NCBI GenBank assembly: GCA_963969495.1
Contig: OZ018338.1
Span: forward strand, 45,577,206 to 45,641,205
Length of the DNA stretch: 64,000 bases
Direction: 5' to 3'
Origin: Ceratothoa steindachneri
Lineage: Eukaryota; Arthropoda; Malacostraca; Isopoda; Cymothoidae
The translations under genes and the position numbers were made by a program. The first letter of the stretch is position 1. Every line of letters begins with the position of its first letter. Positions 1-10,111 of the stretch are shown here, piece by piece. The notes under the pieces are model-generated. The model searched no databases. It was not told the origin of the DNA and was given only the letters and a program-made list of their open reading frames with translations.

Positions 1-745
1 TCGTTCCCTTGATCGTCGCTTATTAGTCTGAGATCCACAATAAACCGATCTATATGTGAGAATAGTTAAATCACTTTGATGCTTCATTTGCATCTGAGTT
101 TTTTTAAAGAGGTCAGGATATTAGTGACAACTTCTGTGCAGTTCCTGGCCTTCTTGTTGCCAAGATAGTTCTTCGCGGCCAGATAAAAAAGCCTCCCGTG
201 CTGTCAATTCCACTTCGTTCATCAAGTGTTCAAACTCTTGATCTCTCATGAGCTGAAAGAGTTAACGACCGTCAAAGACGCTAACCTTCAAATTCTCTAT
301 CGTCACTCGTGGAAAAGGTGTAGCACAATTTAGTTAAACAGCCACCATCCTTGTCTAGAGCTATGGTAAACTGTTTCTTTAAACGGAGCTTGATATGCAG
401 CGGTGGGAAGAGTATCCTGTCTGTTTTTTTTCTTTAGTCTGGATTCCAACAGTTGGGCAGATGTCTTTGGCAACTAGATCATTTATCTCCTTTGGGGAAA
501 AAGGATGTGGAGCATCATCGTGAATAACGACTTCTTTTTCATTTTCTTCAATACTGGAAGAATTTTGTTACTAATGTCAAGAACTTCTTCTAAGACAGTT
601 TCTTAAATTCATCACAATAATTTACAACACGACGTGTTGATTAAATATCAGAATATATAAGGCTATTCCAACTATTTTTGTTAATCCGAGTCAAGTAAAA
701 AGCGCAGAAGTAGCAGTCAGAGCCATGGTTTCACCGCTCCCTCCA
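1..745 (-). pseudogene. CFLC-family protein, copy 1 (decayed, cut by window edge)
   Basis: Read on the minus strand, the conceptual translation shows the same blocks, in the same order, as the better copies near 27 and 41 kb. These are an N-terminal DCYFC motif (about 690-705), a PHPFSPKEINDLV segment (about 480-520), a PPLHIKL-like block (about 380-410), a KNYLGNKKAR block (about 160-190) and a SHIDRF...DDQGN block running into position 1. Frames shift several times and stops interrupt it. The middle of the gene, including the CFLC motif, is missing between the SRLK-like block and PPLHIKL. The function of this family is unknown to me. I recall similar proteins as multicopy uncharacterised genes in arthropods and cnidarians, so a transposon origin is an inference. 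The C-terminus lies outside the window. Confidence 0.6.
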
Positions 746-924
746 AACCAACTCTTCTTGCTTCTAGTCCAACGACACAGTTATTTGTTGTATTTCATGC
801 ATACCATGTGTGGCGCCAAAGATTATTCCTGGTCACCAAATTTCATACCAATATAAGCATGGCAAGCATGCTTTACGAAAATTATGAGTGGATCACTATT
901 AAGATTAACGTGTATTTGCCGCAG

Positions 925-1465
925 ATATTTGGGCTCGTTCTATAAATTATGTAGCCCTCTGGCACCAAATTGTACGATATAAGAGGCCCAGCAAGAATCT
1001 CCACAAATGGACGCTCAATCGATTTATCAAATCCTAAAAATTGTTATGTGTGTAATGTAAATTAGGGAAATGATATGCCAAGAGTAATAAAGAAAAAAAA
1101 TTAGGAAATGAAACTATAATTGTTAAACTGTACAAATAAGTCTGAGGAAACTGTTGTTAAAGTCACGAGGAAAGCCACAAACATTAAAAAAAAGATAACC
1201 ACTTGAACAAATACGACGATCGCACACAAACAAACATACGCCTGTTGGAAACATTTATCAACAATACAACAAATATAGGCTTTAACTAGAGAAATTTCAC
1301 AGATACCTGCAACAAGCGATTCCCTATGATAAAGCTAAATCTATGGGAAATATATAGGCACAACAAATACACAGAGCTGTCGGAAACTCCGCCCAAGGGG
1401 TGGAAATAACGAACAAACTAGATGACTGGGTCCTCCCACGGACAAGTCAAGGTCACAGCCCTTGG
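925..1465 (+). repeat. Dispersed direct repeat R, copy 1
   Basis: This stretch aligns by eye, with small indels, to 12420-12985 in the same orientation (shared blocks such as ggcaccaaattg, caacaagcgattccctat, gatgactggg and cggacaagtcaaggtc). It has no coding potential. The two copies bracket the nested gypsy cluster about 11.4 kb apart. They could be diverged LTRs of the older element or an unrelated dispersed repeat; no matching target duplication was found. The 3' end fuses abruptly to gypsy protease sequence at the short word gacggaaaactagc. Confidence 0.6.
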
Positions 1466-1670
1466 AGACGGAAAACTAGCAGGGCATGGCATTGCAAGTG
1501 TGGCCGATCGTATGCCATATCTTTTCACCGTCGCCACTAAAGTGAATAAAAATAAATGTGAGTTTCTAATTGATACGGGGACGAGTGTGTCGATAATTCC
1601 GGTTAAATTGGTGAATTTGGGTGAATTGCGCGAGTACAGTGTAAATATTACGACGGCTAATGGCGGTAAA

Positions 1671-1675
<5 letters not shown>
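1465..1675 (+). pseudogene. Gypsy (mag-like) aspartic protease fragment
   Basis: A single open frame carries an aspartic protease active site ([13 protein letters not shown]) followed by NITTANGGK. It is a near duplicate of the protease at 8890-9080, where the same words occur as FLIDTGTIVSKIP and NITTANGDK. Only the first half of the domain is present. It starts at a sharp junction with repeat R and is ended by a (TA)n tract. The DTGT catalytic signature is intact here. This is a displaced fragment, not a gene, and the source is the same family as the old element at 2.4-11.6 kb. Confidence 0.8.
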
Positions 1676-1755
<80 letters not shown>

Positions 1756-1768
1756 TATATATATATAG
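1675..1768. repeat. (TA)n microsatellite
   Basis: About 90 bases of alternating TA, with one AAA interruption near the 3' end. It truncates the protease fragment upstream. Confidence 0.97.
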
Positions 1769-1839
1769 GAGAGAGAAAGATAGTAAGAGACAGACAGACA
1801 GACCTTCAATATTTAGAGAAGATTCATTATTCCTGATTC

Positions 1840-2130
1840 ATTAACTCGTTTACTACCCTAAGTCATGCCGCCTTTAGACTCGTTACTTTACATGAAACAG
1901 TAAGCCTATACATTGACCGCAAAAAAGTCGTGACGTTTCCGCTTCTCACTCTATTAGACCAATTCAAGAATAAAGTTATATTTTCTTTGCGGCGTCCTTT
2001 TAAAGTCCTTTACGTACCCCGATTAGCGAGATAGCTTCGGTAAACCCAGCCTAACACATAACCCTCGTGAGAATTTATAAGGAGTCAGAACCAATTCGAC
2101 AGAGGCGTAAAGTAATTCCACTGCCTATTG
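1840..2130 (+). repeat. LTR-like repeat, copy 1 (candidate 5' end of old mag-like element)
   Basis: This aligns by eye with 17075-17330: shared words include aataaagttatattttct, ccgattacc/gcga, cttcggtaa, gcctaac and agagaggcgta. The polyadenylation-like AATAAA, and the position upstream of a mag-like gag, suggest it is an LTR or leader of that element. I could not find a matching 3' copy after the integrase, so the LTR assignment is tentative. From about 2200 to 2340 there are loose tandem repeats of the word ataaactggtaacc. Confidence 0.45.
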
Positions 2131-2399
2131 TCCTCGTCACCCGTCGAGTGCAATAACGACGAGGACTCTTCAATACACGTCGTTATAATTTCCGACCACG
2201 CACCTACAAACCAGTAACCTATTCCACTACATAAGCAGGTAACAGCCACCGATATCATCAACATCCCCCACCTATAAACTGATAACCTTCACCGGCAACA
2301 TCATACCCCCATAAACTGGTGACCTTTTTCGACAAAACAGTGATGGTGATGAAAAAAGGGACGCATAGGACCATAAACAGAAAGTACAAGGAGAGACAG

Positions 2400-2988
2400 A
2401 GATCGTGCGCGCCATCACCATTAAGCCACCAGTCTTTAACGAGGCTGCAGTTGCAGGTTGGTTCAATATTGTAGTAGCCAAGTTTCACATTTCAATACCC
2501 TACCGTCAACCGCCGACCGTCTTCCGGATACAATCCTATGTACTCATAATTACCTGCCATTTAGGACTAAGGTGATTCGGCTCTTCGAATTAATCAAACC
2601 CGAGCTTTTAGAGAAACTCATTACCTCCTTCACGTTCACCGGTCGACCTTCTACCAATTTGAAAGAACTAAGGAGAACTGCTCTACAGGTTGGGGAGGAA
2701 CTCGTGAGGCACAAGTTTATCCTATCCCTGCCATCCAACATCGCGCCCATAAGTACTACCCAGAAAGGACTTACCCTAGCCCAGATATGAAAGTCTGCGG
2801 ATGAACTAATGCCATTCTATAGGAAAAAGTGTCTTAATTTCAATGATAGCAGTGAAACCTTAGTACGTAATAATAATTATATAAATTATGGGAATTCTAC
2901 AGGTAGTGCGCGATCTGTGCCCATTAGTGCATACCCTAATGGGAACCGTCCAAATTTCATGCAGCGAAATAATAATCACAGTGCATAT
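2400..2988 (+). pseudogene. Mag-like gypsy gag, 5' part
   Basis: One frame reads through from 2458 to 2988 with a single stop (TGA at 2788-2790, probably a decayed Arg codon). The segment containing GRPSTNLKELRR, LPSNIAPIS and KSADELMP matches the capsid C-terminal pattern of mag-clade gypsy gag proteins (established family pattern). The first part of gag, upstream of 2458, is decayed. The frame ends exactly at a 5-bp target duplication where a younger LTR element has inserted. Removing that element continues the frame at 8725, into the cysteine-containing C-terminus of gag. Confidence 0.75.
2984..2988 (+). other. Target site duplication CATAT, left copy
   Basis: CATAT lies immediately before the TG of the 5' LTR and is repeated at 8720-8724 immediately after the CA of the 3' LTR. 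Five bases is normal for gypsy integrases. Confidence 0.85.
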
Positions 2989-4374
2989 TGTGATAGAACG
3001 AGTTCAGAGCTGCATTCATTTCAACTTCTATCACATTTTACTTAAAACCATGAGGCTACCGACGTGCATCTTCGATTCGAGGCTTGGAGTCTTATCAACA
3101 GCTACCGGAAGCCAATGTTTAAACAAGGAGGTTATCGTCCCCCCCGTTCGCCCCCATACGCCGACCTCGCCAGATCGAGTTAGGCTTATGGACAGATAAG
3201 GCATTTTTCTCCGGCCCAGCTGTGCGTTCCCTCGAAGCTTCCACCCCATTCTCCCCCACGCCAAGGAGATGTCCTGGCTATTTATATGGAAACTTTACCA
3301 CTAAGATCAGATTGGAGATCCAGATTTTCGTCGCGAAACATCACCACGACCCTCTCTCCCTTTGTGCGCCAAGGGACCTCGAACTCGAGATTCACCATCA
3401 CTTGTCCAGAAGGAGGACAATATTCCTTGAGTGCCAAAGGTTCGAGCCTTTAGTGACGCCAAGTCCCCAAGGCATCCCCCCCCTGTTGTTCAAGGAGAAC
3501 AACATTAGAACAGCCATTGTTCGTTTTGAGCCCTTCGCCAAGAAACGGTTCTCATCCCCCCCTGTTGTTCAAGGGAGAACAACATTAGAACAGCCATTGT
3601 TCGTTTTGAGCCCTTCGCCAAGAAACGGTTCTCTCCCCCCCCCCTGTTGTTCAAGGGAGAACAACATTAGAACAGCCATTGTTCGTTTTGAGCCCTTCGC
3701 CAAGAAACGGTTCTCATCCCCCCCCTGTTGTTCAAAGGAGAACAACATTAGAACAGCCATTGTTCTTGAGCCCGTAGACAAGAGACGGTTCTCATCCCCC
3801 CTTTGTTCAGAAGAGAACAAAGTAGAACAGCCATTGTTCGTCGAGCCGTTCGTCGAGTAACGGTTCTCCTTTCCAAGACGCCTCGTCAGGATCCTTTTAT
3901 CCCCCCCCTTCGGCTGGAACTCGCCAGCGGACCGAATATTCCTTCAAGTACCTTCCACTGCACCCTAATGAAGTTACGTAAGCCAAGCGTCACCTTTTGA
4001 GTATTGATCCCTTATTTGTCAATTCTATCCTGTGCTTTAAATGGTTTATCGAACCATCCCATCTCTTTAACTTCATATATGTTTTACCCTTTTTGATCCC
4101 TTAAATCCTTGGATTAGCCCGAGTCTCCACGACCCTTTCCATTCTGTTTGTCAATATTTTCCGTTTTTGTGTATTGTTTATAGTTATTATTAATAAAACT
4201 CTATTTTATTAATGATAGCAATATTATTATCCTTGAGCTCAGTTCCACTTCTTAAGCATTTTGAAGATACATAATATCGGCCGCCAGACAGTAAAACGCA
4301 CTCTAGAGATAATTAAGGAAGTTCCCTCAACGAATAGTGTTATATATAGTATCGTCGGGAGTCATTCTACGACA
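2989..4374 (+). repeat. 5' LTR of young gypsy element
   Basis: A 1386-bp sequence begins TGTGATAG and ends CTACGACA. It is repeated almost perfectly at 7330-8719. By eye I count about six substitutions plus length changes in C-runs, so the copies are about 99% identical. It is flanked by the 5-bp duplication CATAT. It contains a five-unit hairpin array (3485-3871). A late AATAAA (about 4193-4198) could be the polyadenylation signal. The long frames seen across it are not protein genes; they come from the C-rich repeat array. Confidence 0.92.
3485..3871 (+). repeat. Five-unit tandem array (~80 bp) with hairpins in the 5' LTR
   Basis: Units start near 3485, 3564, 3646, 3727 and 3803. Each has two inverted repeats: TTGTTC..GAACAA with a 5-6 base loop, and GAACA-GCCAT-TGTTC. 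The first loop varies among units (AAGGA, AAGGGA, AAAGGA, AGAAGA) while the arms are invariant. Units are separated by C-runs. Possible roles are U3 enhancer or RNA structure; this is inference. Confidence 0.85.
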
Positions 4375-4416
4375 TATATATATATATATATACTATTTAA
4401 TTTGGTATCAGGTGTG
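4374..4416 (+). promoter_or_regulatory. TA tract and candidate primer binding site
   Basis: Directly after the 5' LTR comes a short TA tract (4375-4392). TGGTATCAGGTGTG follows at 4403-4416. TGG is complementary to the tRNA 3' CCA, and TGGTATCAG resembles initiator-Met tRNA primer sites known from other LTR elements. The distance from the LTR is unusually long, about 28 bases, apparently because of the TA expansion. The related element at 48.9 kb (minus) has TGGTGTAAGGTGTG at the equivalent place, which supports the call. Confidence 0.5.
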
Positions 4417-4740
4417 TAAGGTTTAACGCTATATCTTTGCAAACACTGGTCTCAGTCGAGTAAAGCATAGTGTTATTCGTTATAATAATAGAATATAGTA
4501 GTTCCCTTTTGTTTTAACGATTGCTATCCCCTTTTTTTTGAAACTTAAGGAGCTGGATTAGCTCAAGGAACGGTTATAATAATTTGTTTGTTTTTTTGTG
4601 ATTTTAGTCAGTGGTTATTTAGATTGAGAAACCAAGTACGAATAGGTCAGTGCCCATATTTAGGTAGGCTAATTCTATAGAGGCATAATTCTTGTTGCAA
4701 GGAATTTTAGTTGGTTGACTAGTGCCCCCCAAGTGCAAAG

Positions 4741-5230
4741 ATGACTCCGTTTGAAATCTTAAGAAGCGCAAGGAGAGTCCTGTGGACTTTCCGGAAAAGA
4801 ACTAATTAAGTACATTCGAGAGGAGCAAAGAAAAGAGGAAGAAAGAGAAAGGGAAAGAGTAATCCGACAAGAGGAGCAAAGAAGAGAAATACAACGAGAA
4901 GAAAGAAAAAGAGAGGAACGGATAAGACAAGCTGACCATCAGATTGAATTAGCTCGGATTGAAGCAGAATTACAAAGAAAAATGGAAGTAATAGAAAGGG
5001 AAAGAGTAATCCGACGAGAAGAACGAGAAAAAAAAATCCAATGAGAAGAAAGAAGGACGGACTCGCGCTCCTTCCCAGGGAAGCTGACAAAGTTTCCGAG
5101 CCCCGTAAAACCCCAAAACTTCTTCCCCCAAAACCAACAACGGGACTCCAAACCTCCCGTTAAGACTTCTCCTCCATCTCTCTTCCCGAAGCGACCAACC
5201 ATATGCTTCACCTGTGGTGTAGAAAACCAC
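4741..5230 (+). pseudogene. Young gypsy element: gag remnant (coiled coil to zinc knuckle)
   Basis: A LSGKELIKYIREEQ segment followed by about 75 residues rich in Glu/Arg (a charged coiled coil) corresponds to the gag N-terminus of the related element at 48.3 kb (GLSGKDLMTN, then an E/R-rich run). A frameshift lies near 4780 and a stop (TGA) at 5042-5044. Beyond it the frame jumps almost directly to a CCHC knuckle, CFTCGVENHMSWNC, at about 5200-5240. The capsid core present in the 48-kb relative (GSYDAL/LESLPSEIRSFL region) is absent, so gag carries a large internal deletion and cannot make a capsid. Confidence 0.7.
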
Positions 5231-6910
5231 ATGAGCTGGAATTGCCCCCCAAATTCTAGGCTTAAAAGCGGACCAGCCCACCAAGTTCACCAGATTAATG
5301 CAACCCCGGCTCCCCCGTTGGTGCAGACCCAAGCAGAAACTTCTCCCAATCCGTCAGGCCACCAGGTAATTTTTTTTTTTGATAAAAGTTCAGCGGGAAC
5401 TTTGAAATATGAGGAGGGCAGCGTGGACAGCTGTCGAGTATCGACTCTCGTCAGGGACACAGGATATACATGCTTCATCGTGTCCGACGAACTCCTCCCA
5501 GTGGCCTCTAACCACGAAAAATTTGCGGTGGTACGTGACTACCTTGGGCGGGCGAACAGATTCCCCGTCGCTAGATGTTACCTGCAGTGTCAATATTATA
5601 ATGGCTGGGCTGAAGTCATTGTAGCACCAATAAAATTCTGTTCCGTACTTATAGGAAAGAGCCCCCAAGTAAGTTTCGACCCTGTGTTTCAGGCCACCCT
5701 TCCTCAAGGCCGAGATAAGAAAGAAGCCCAGGAGCCCGTCCCCATCAGAACCCCGATACCGTCCGATTTCTCGGAGACCCCTAACCAGGACTTTAGGAGG
5801 GAAAAAGAGGAATGTGATTCACTAAAACCCTTAGGTGATAAGGCCCCAGACAAGGACACGGAGACTGTCCCTGGACCCCAAGAAAAAAAGAAACCCCAAC
5901 GCGCCCATGGAGATACCTTCGTAGAACTGGACGAAGCATCGGCGCTTGAAGAGGATTGCCCCGCGGAGTCCCTTAAGGTAATCCAGACAGTGTGCATCCA
6001 ACCTGATGCCGATTACCCTCCTCATTCCCTACCAGGCGAGTCTTTGGAACCCTCTGACCTGAAAAGTGACGCGCAGCTGACACCACGTCCGAAGAGTCAG
6101 CTACAAGAACTAATTAAATGGAGTCACCATTTACCCGCTCTATTAGCTCTTTTCGAGCAACTGCGTGAAAATAGCCTCACCATTGGCCCCAGCAAATGCC
6201 AGTTTGCCCACGAAACCATCAAATATTTGGGTTTCAAAATAGGACAAAGCAAGTCAGGTCCCCACGAGAACAAGATTAAGGCAATCGCCGACATGCCCCT
6301 CCCGATTACAAAGAAGCCATTGAGATCGATCCTAGGATCAGCTTCTCCCTATCAGCGATTTGTTCCGAATTTCGCTGCAATTTCGGCCCCCCTATGCCCC
6401 CTTCAGGAAAAGAATTTCTCCGATCGTTTACGTTGGAATGATGTCGCTGTTTCCCATTTTAATCAGCTCAAAAATAAGTTCATTTCTGCCCCCATTTTTA
6501 AGTTGCCCAACCCGGAAAAATCCTTTGGGGTTAAGACCGACGTGATCAACGAGGGCATTGGAGGTGTACCCCTTCAATACGAGGATGACAGAACGAGTCA
6601 TCCAGTTGCATATGCTAGCCATCTATTATTACCACGCGAAAAGAGATATGCCACTAGGGAAAAGATAGCTCTATCAATTATCTGGGTCATAGACAAATTC
6701 AAGCTGTACTTGATATGTAAAGAATTTCGAATAGGAACCGACCACCGTCCGTTAGCCTATATTAGGAATTTGAGACACTCAAACGGCCGCATCATGCGCT
6801 GGAGTTTACTCTTGCAAGAGTATCAATTTAAAATAAATTATATCAAAGGTTCCGATAACCAGGTCGCTGACGCACTCAGTAGGAATGCGTTACCGAATAG
6901 CGTAGAATAA
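5045..6910 (+). pseudogene. Young gypsy element: zinc knuckle-PR-IN linker-RT/RNase H fusion frame with internal deletion
   Basis: This is one uninterrupted frame. Domains in order: CCHC knuckle; aspartic-protease-like region with TLVRDTGYTCFIVSD; a linker, DFRREKEECDSLKPL, that matches the region leading into the integrase zinc finger in the relative at 47 kb; then, after a deletion, RT connection (NSLTIGPSKCQFAHETIKYL) and RNase H (KYATREKIALSIIW, TDHRPLAYI, NQVADALSRN). The RT fingers and palm with the YxDD box, and the whole integrase core, are missing. Nothing integrase-like follows RNase H: the frame stops and the 3' untranslated region and LTR follow. In standard gypsy elements integrase comes last. 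The RNase H first Asp reads KTDVINEGIGG, roughly conserved. Confidence 0.85.
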
Positions 6911-7329
6911 TTGTATTCATAGGATTAGTATCTCCATGTAGGTATATACCGTCTTGTACGACTTAATTTAAGATTCTTTTGTAATATAGTTAATTAATGT
7001 ATATGTCTGAATTTTGTAACGCTCAATGTCTAATTTTTTGTATGTATATATATTTGTTCTTATTAATTTACGTATAAATTATTTTGTCCCGTATGTACTA
7101 AGTTTATATCGTTTCATTGTTCCATGCCTTTTTTTTTATTAAGTTGTATTAAAGGTTATTTTCCCCTGTAATCTAAAGATCAAAATAATCATGTATTGAG
7201 GTAATAATAGTTAGGTGCAGGAAGATACGGTTGGTACAAGAAAACGAGTTCCCTACAACGGAGCTCTATCGTTGTCCCTTCTCTTTTTTTTTTTTTCTCG
7301 AAGTGACAACTTCCCCTGGAATGGAGGGG
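6911..7329 (+). other. 3' untranslated region and polypurine tract of young gypsy element
   Basis: A+T-rich noncoding sequence between the RNase H stop and the 3' LTR. It contains a T-run near 7286 and ends with GGAATGGAGGGG directly against the LTR, a plausible plus-strand primer (polypurine tract). No integrase or env reading frame is visible. Confidence 0.65.
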
Positions 7330-8719
7330 TGTGATAGAACGAGTTCAGAGCTGCATTCATTTCAACTTCTATCACATTTTACTTAAAACCATGAGGCTAC
7401 CCACGTGCATCTTCGATTCGAGGCTTGGAGTCTTAACAACAGCTACCGGACGCCAATGTTTAAACAAGGAGGTTATCGTCCCCCCCCCCCCGTTCGCCCC
7501 CATACGCCGACCTCGCCAGATCGAGTTAGGCTTATGGACAGATAAGGCATTTTTCTCCGGCCCAGCTGTGCGTTCCCTCGAAGCTTCCACCCCATTCTCC
7601 CCCACGCCAAGGAGATGTCCTGGCTATTTATATGGAAACTTTACCACTAAGATCAGATTGGAGATCCAGATTTTCGTCGCGAAACATCACCACGACCCTC
7701 TCTCCCTTTGTGCGCCAAGGGACCTCGAACTCGAGATTCACCATCACTTGTCCAGAAGGAGGACAATATTCCTTGAGTGCCAAAGGTTCGAGCCTTTAGT
7801 GACGCCAAGTCCCCAAGGCATCCCCCCCCTGTTGTTCAAGGAGAACAACATTAGAACAGCCATTGTTCGTTTTGAGCCCTTCGCCAAGAAACGGTTCTCA
7901 TCCCCCCCTGTTGTTCAAGGGAGAACAACATTAGAACAGCCATTGTTCGTTTTGAGCCCTTCGCCAAGAAACGGTTCTCTCCCTCCCCCCTGTTGTTCAA
8001 GGGAGAACAACATTAGAACAGCCATTGTTCGTTTTGAGCCCTTCGCCAAGAAACGGTTCTCATCCCCCCCTGTTGTTCAAAGGAGAACAACATTAGAACA
8101 GCCATTGTTCTTGAGCCCGTAGACAAGAGACGGTTCTCATCCCCCCTTTGTTCAGAAGAGAACAAAGTAGAACAGCCATTGTTCGTCGAGCCGTTCGTCG
8201 AGTAACGGTTCTCCTTTCCAAGACGCCTCGTCAGGATCCTTTTATCCCCCCCCTTCGGCTGGAACTCGCCAGCGGACCGAATATTCCTTCAAGTACCTTC
8301 CACTGCACCCTAATGAAGTTACGTAAGCCAAGCGTCACCTTTTGAGTATTGATCCCTTATTTGTCAATTCTATCCTGTGCTTTAAATGGTTTATCGAACC
8401 ATCCCATCTCTTTAACTCCATATTTGTTTTACCCTTTTTGATCCCTTAAATCCTTGGATTAGCCCGAGTCTCCACGACCCTTTCCATTCTGTTTGTCAAT
8501 ATTTTCCGTTTTTGTGTATTGTTTATAGTTATTATTAATAAAACTCTATTTTATTAATGATAGCAATATTATTATCCTTGAGCTCAGTTCCACTTCTTAA
8601 GCATTTTGAAGATACATAATATCGGCCGCCAGACAGTAAAACGCACTCTAGAGATAATTAAGGAAGTTCCCTCAACGAATAGTGTTATATATAGTATCGT
8701 CGGGAGTCATTCTACGACA
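7330..8719 (+). repeat. 3' LTR of young gypsy element
   Basis: A 1390-bp near-identical copy of 2989-4374, beginning TGTGATAG and ending CTACGACA. The five-unit hairpin array is at about 7830-8215. CATAT follows at 8720-8724. The small number of differences from the 5' LTR indicates a recent insertion. Confidence 0.92.
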
Positions 8720-8724
8720 CATAT

Positions 8725-9307
8725 AATATACCGGTAGGATTACGACTTTGTCGAAGGAACCAAAGACCTGCAGTCTGCCGTCCACATTTGTACTTTGGTG
8801 AGAATGCGAAATTCTGTAAACCCTAAGAAGTGGCCAAAGAGAGGAGAGAACTTGCAGATGCAACCATCTTCAATGCTATCTTCGCCAGCACTGACGGAAA
8901 ACTAGCAGAGCATGTCAATGCAAGTGCGGCCGATCGTATGCCATATCTTTTCACCGTCGCCACTAAAGTGAATAAAAATGAATGTGAGTTTCTAATTGAT
9001 ACGGGAACGATTGTGTCGAAAATTCCGGTTAAATTGGTGAATTTGGGTGAATATTACGACGGCTAATGGCGATAAAATAAAAGTACACGATGAGGTACAC
9101 ACGGATATAGTTATCTCTATTCTTCGCCGATCATTCTGCCGGTCATTTGTGGTCGCAGATACCACTTTACCCTTATTAGGAATTAACTTTCTGAGGCATT
9201 TTAATCTCTTAGTGGATTGTGTACGCGGCGTACTTATCGAAAGAACAAACCAAATTCGTATAAAAAGTGAACCTGTCAGGGTAACCGGCGGTTGCTTTAA
9301 TTATTAA
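8725..9307 (+). pseudogene. Old mag-like gypsy: gag C-terminus and protease
   Basis: After the target duplication the gag frame resumes and reads HLYFGENAKFCKP before a stop (TAA). This is the cysteine-containing gag C-terminus typical of mag-like elements. Protease follows: [19 protein letters not shown], then a shift to a second frame with NITTANGDK, LLGINFLRHFNLLVD and a basic tail. The DTGT active site is intact. At least one frameshift (about 9050) breaks the domain. A second partial copy of this protease lies at 1465-1675. Confidence 0.85.
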
Positions 9308-9309
9308 TA

Positions 9310-10080
9310 ACATACAGCTCCTACCGCCCCATTACAAAGCCATATTGGAGAACTATGAGGCTTTGTACAGTCCTGCATCCGCTAATACATCCCCATCTTC
9401 TCTGAACTCAATGTCGAAAACAATTGAGACAGGTAGTGCTCTACCGACATTCGCACAGCCGAGACCTCATTCAATGGAGAAGCTGCAGGTTTCCAAAGCA
9501 ACTTTTGAATCACTATTAATGAGGGAGTCTTGCGCCTGCAAAAATCACTGTGGGCGTTGCCGTTCACATGGTACCGAAGAGGGCGCCGGGTGAGTAGAGG
9601 GTGGTCGGCAATTTCAGAGCGCTCAATGCGATCACGAAGCCCGACAGCTATCCATTGCCGCAAATTAAAAGTGTGGCAAATCACCTCAATGGCAAATGGA
9701 TTTTTCCAAGGTTGGACCTGCTTCGTGTTTACCATCAAATCCCTATGAACCCGGCGGACATAAAGAAAGAAGACTGCGTTAATAACATAGTTTGGAGTAT
9801 GTGAATACGTCAAGCTTCCATTTGTCCTCTGGAATGCAAGTTGCTCATTCCAACGACACATAGATAACCTGTTTCGAGGATTAGAGTTCGTTTATTGATA
9901 TATAGAGGACATCTTGATATTTTCAGACAATATGGACGACCACCTGAGGCATTTGTATCAAGTCTTCAAAATCCTGGTTTAAAAAGGGTCCGAAGATTTC
10001 CATCGATAAATGCGAGCTGACAATGAAAATGAAGGAAATTGGAAACATCCCTTCCAAACGGACTACAAGGAAATATGACG
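9310..10080 (+). pseudogene. Old mag-like gypsy: reverse transcriptase (decayed)
   Basis: Pieces in several frames follow gypsy RT order: APAKITVGVAVHMVPKRAPG-like lead-in (about 9530-9590), VVGNFRALNAITKPDSYPLP (9600-9660), FPRLDLLRVYHQIPM (about 9700-9750), KLPFVLWNASCSFQRHIDN (about 9815-9870) and FVYxYIEDILIFSD (about 9888-9930). The catalytic box reads YIED instead of YxDD, with stops and frameshifts around it, so the enzyme is dead. It lies between protease and RNase H in the usual gypsy order. Confidence 0.85.
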
Positions 10081-10111
10081 ATATTTGGCCATGTTGGGAT
10101 ACTACTGAAGG

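Noticed and set aside
3222..3860. Long plus-strand frame of 212 codons (and its equivalent at 7331-8122, 263 codons) that could be taken for a repeat-containing protein
   Set aside because: They lie wholly inside the two LTRs and derive from the ~80-bp hairpin array. Frame differs between units because the C-runs vary in length.
4806..5332. Minus-strand Phe/Leu-rich frames suggesting membrane proteins
   Set aside because: These are antisense shadows of the Glu/Arg-rich gag coiled coil.
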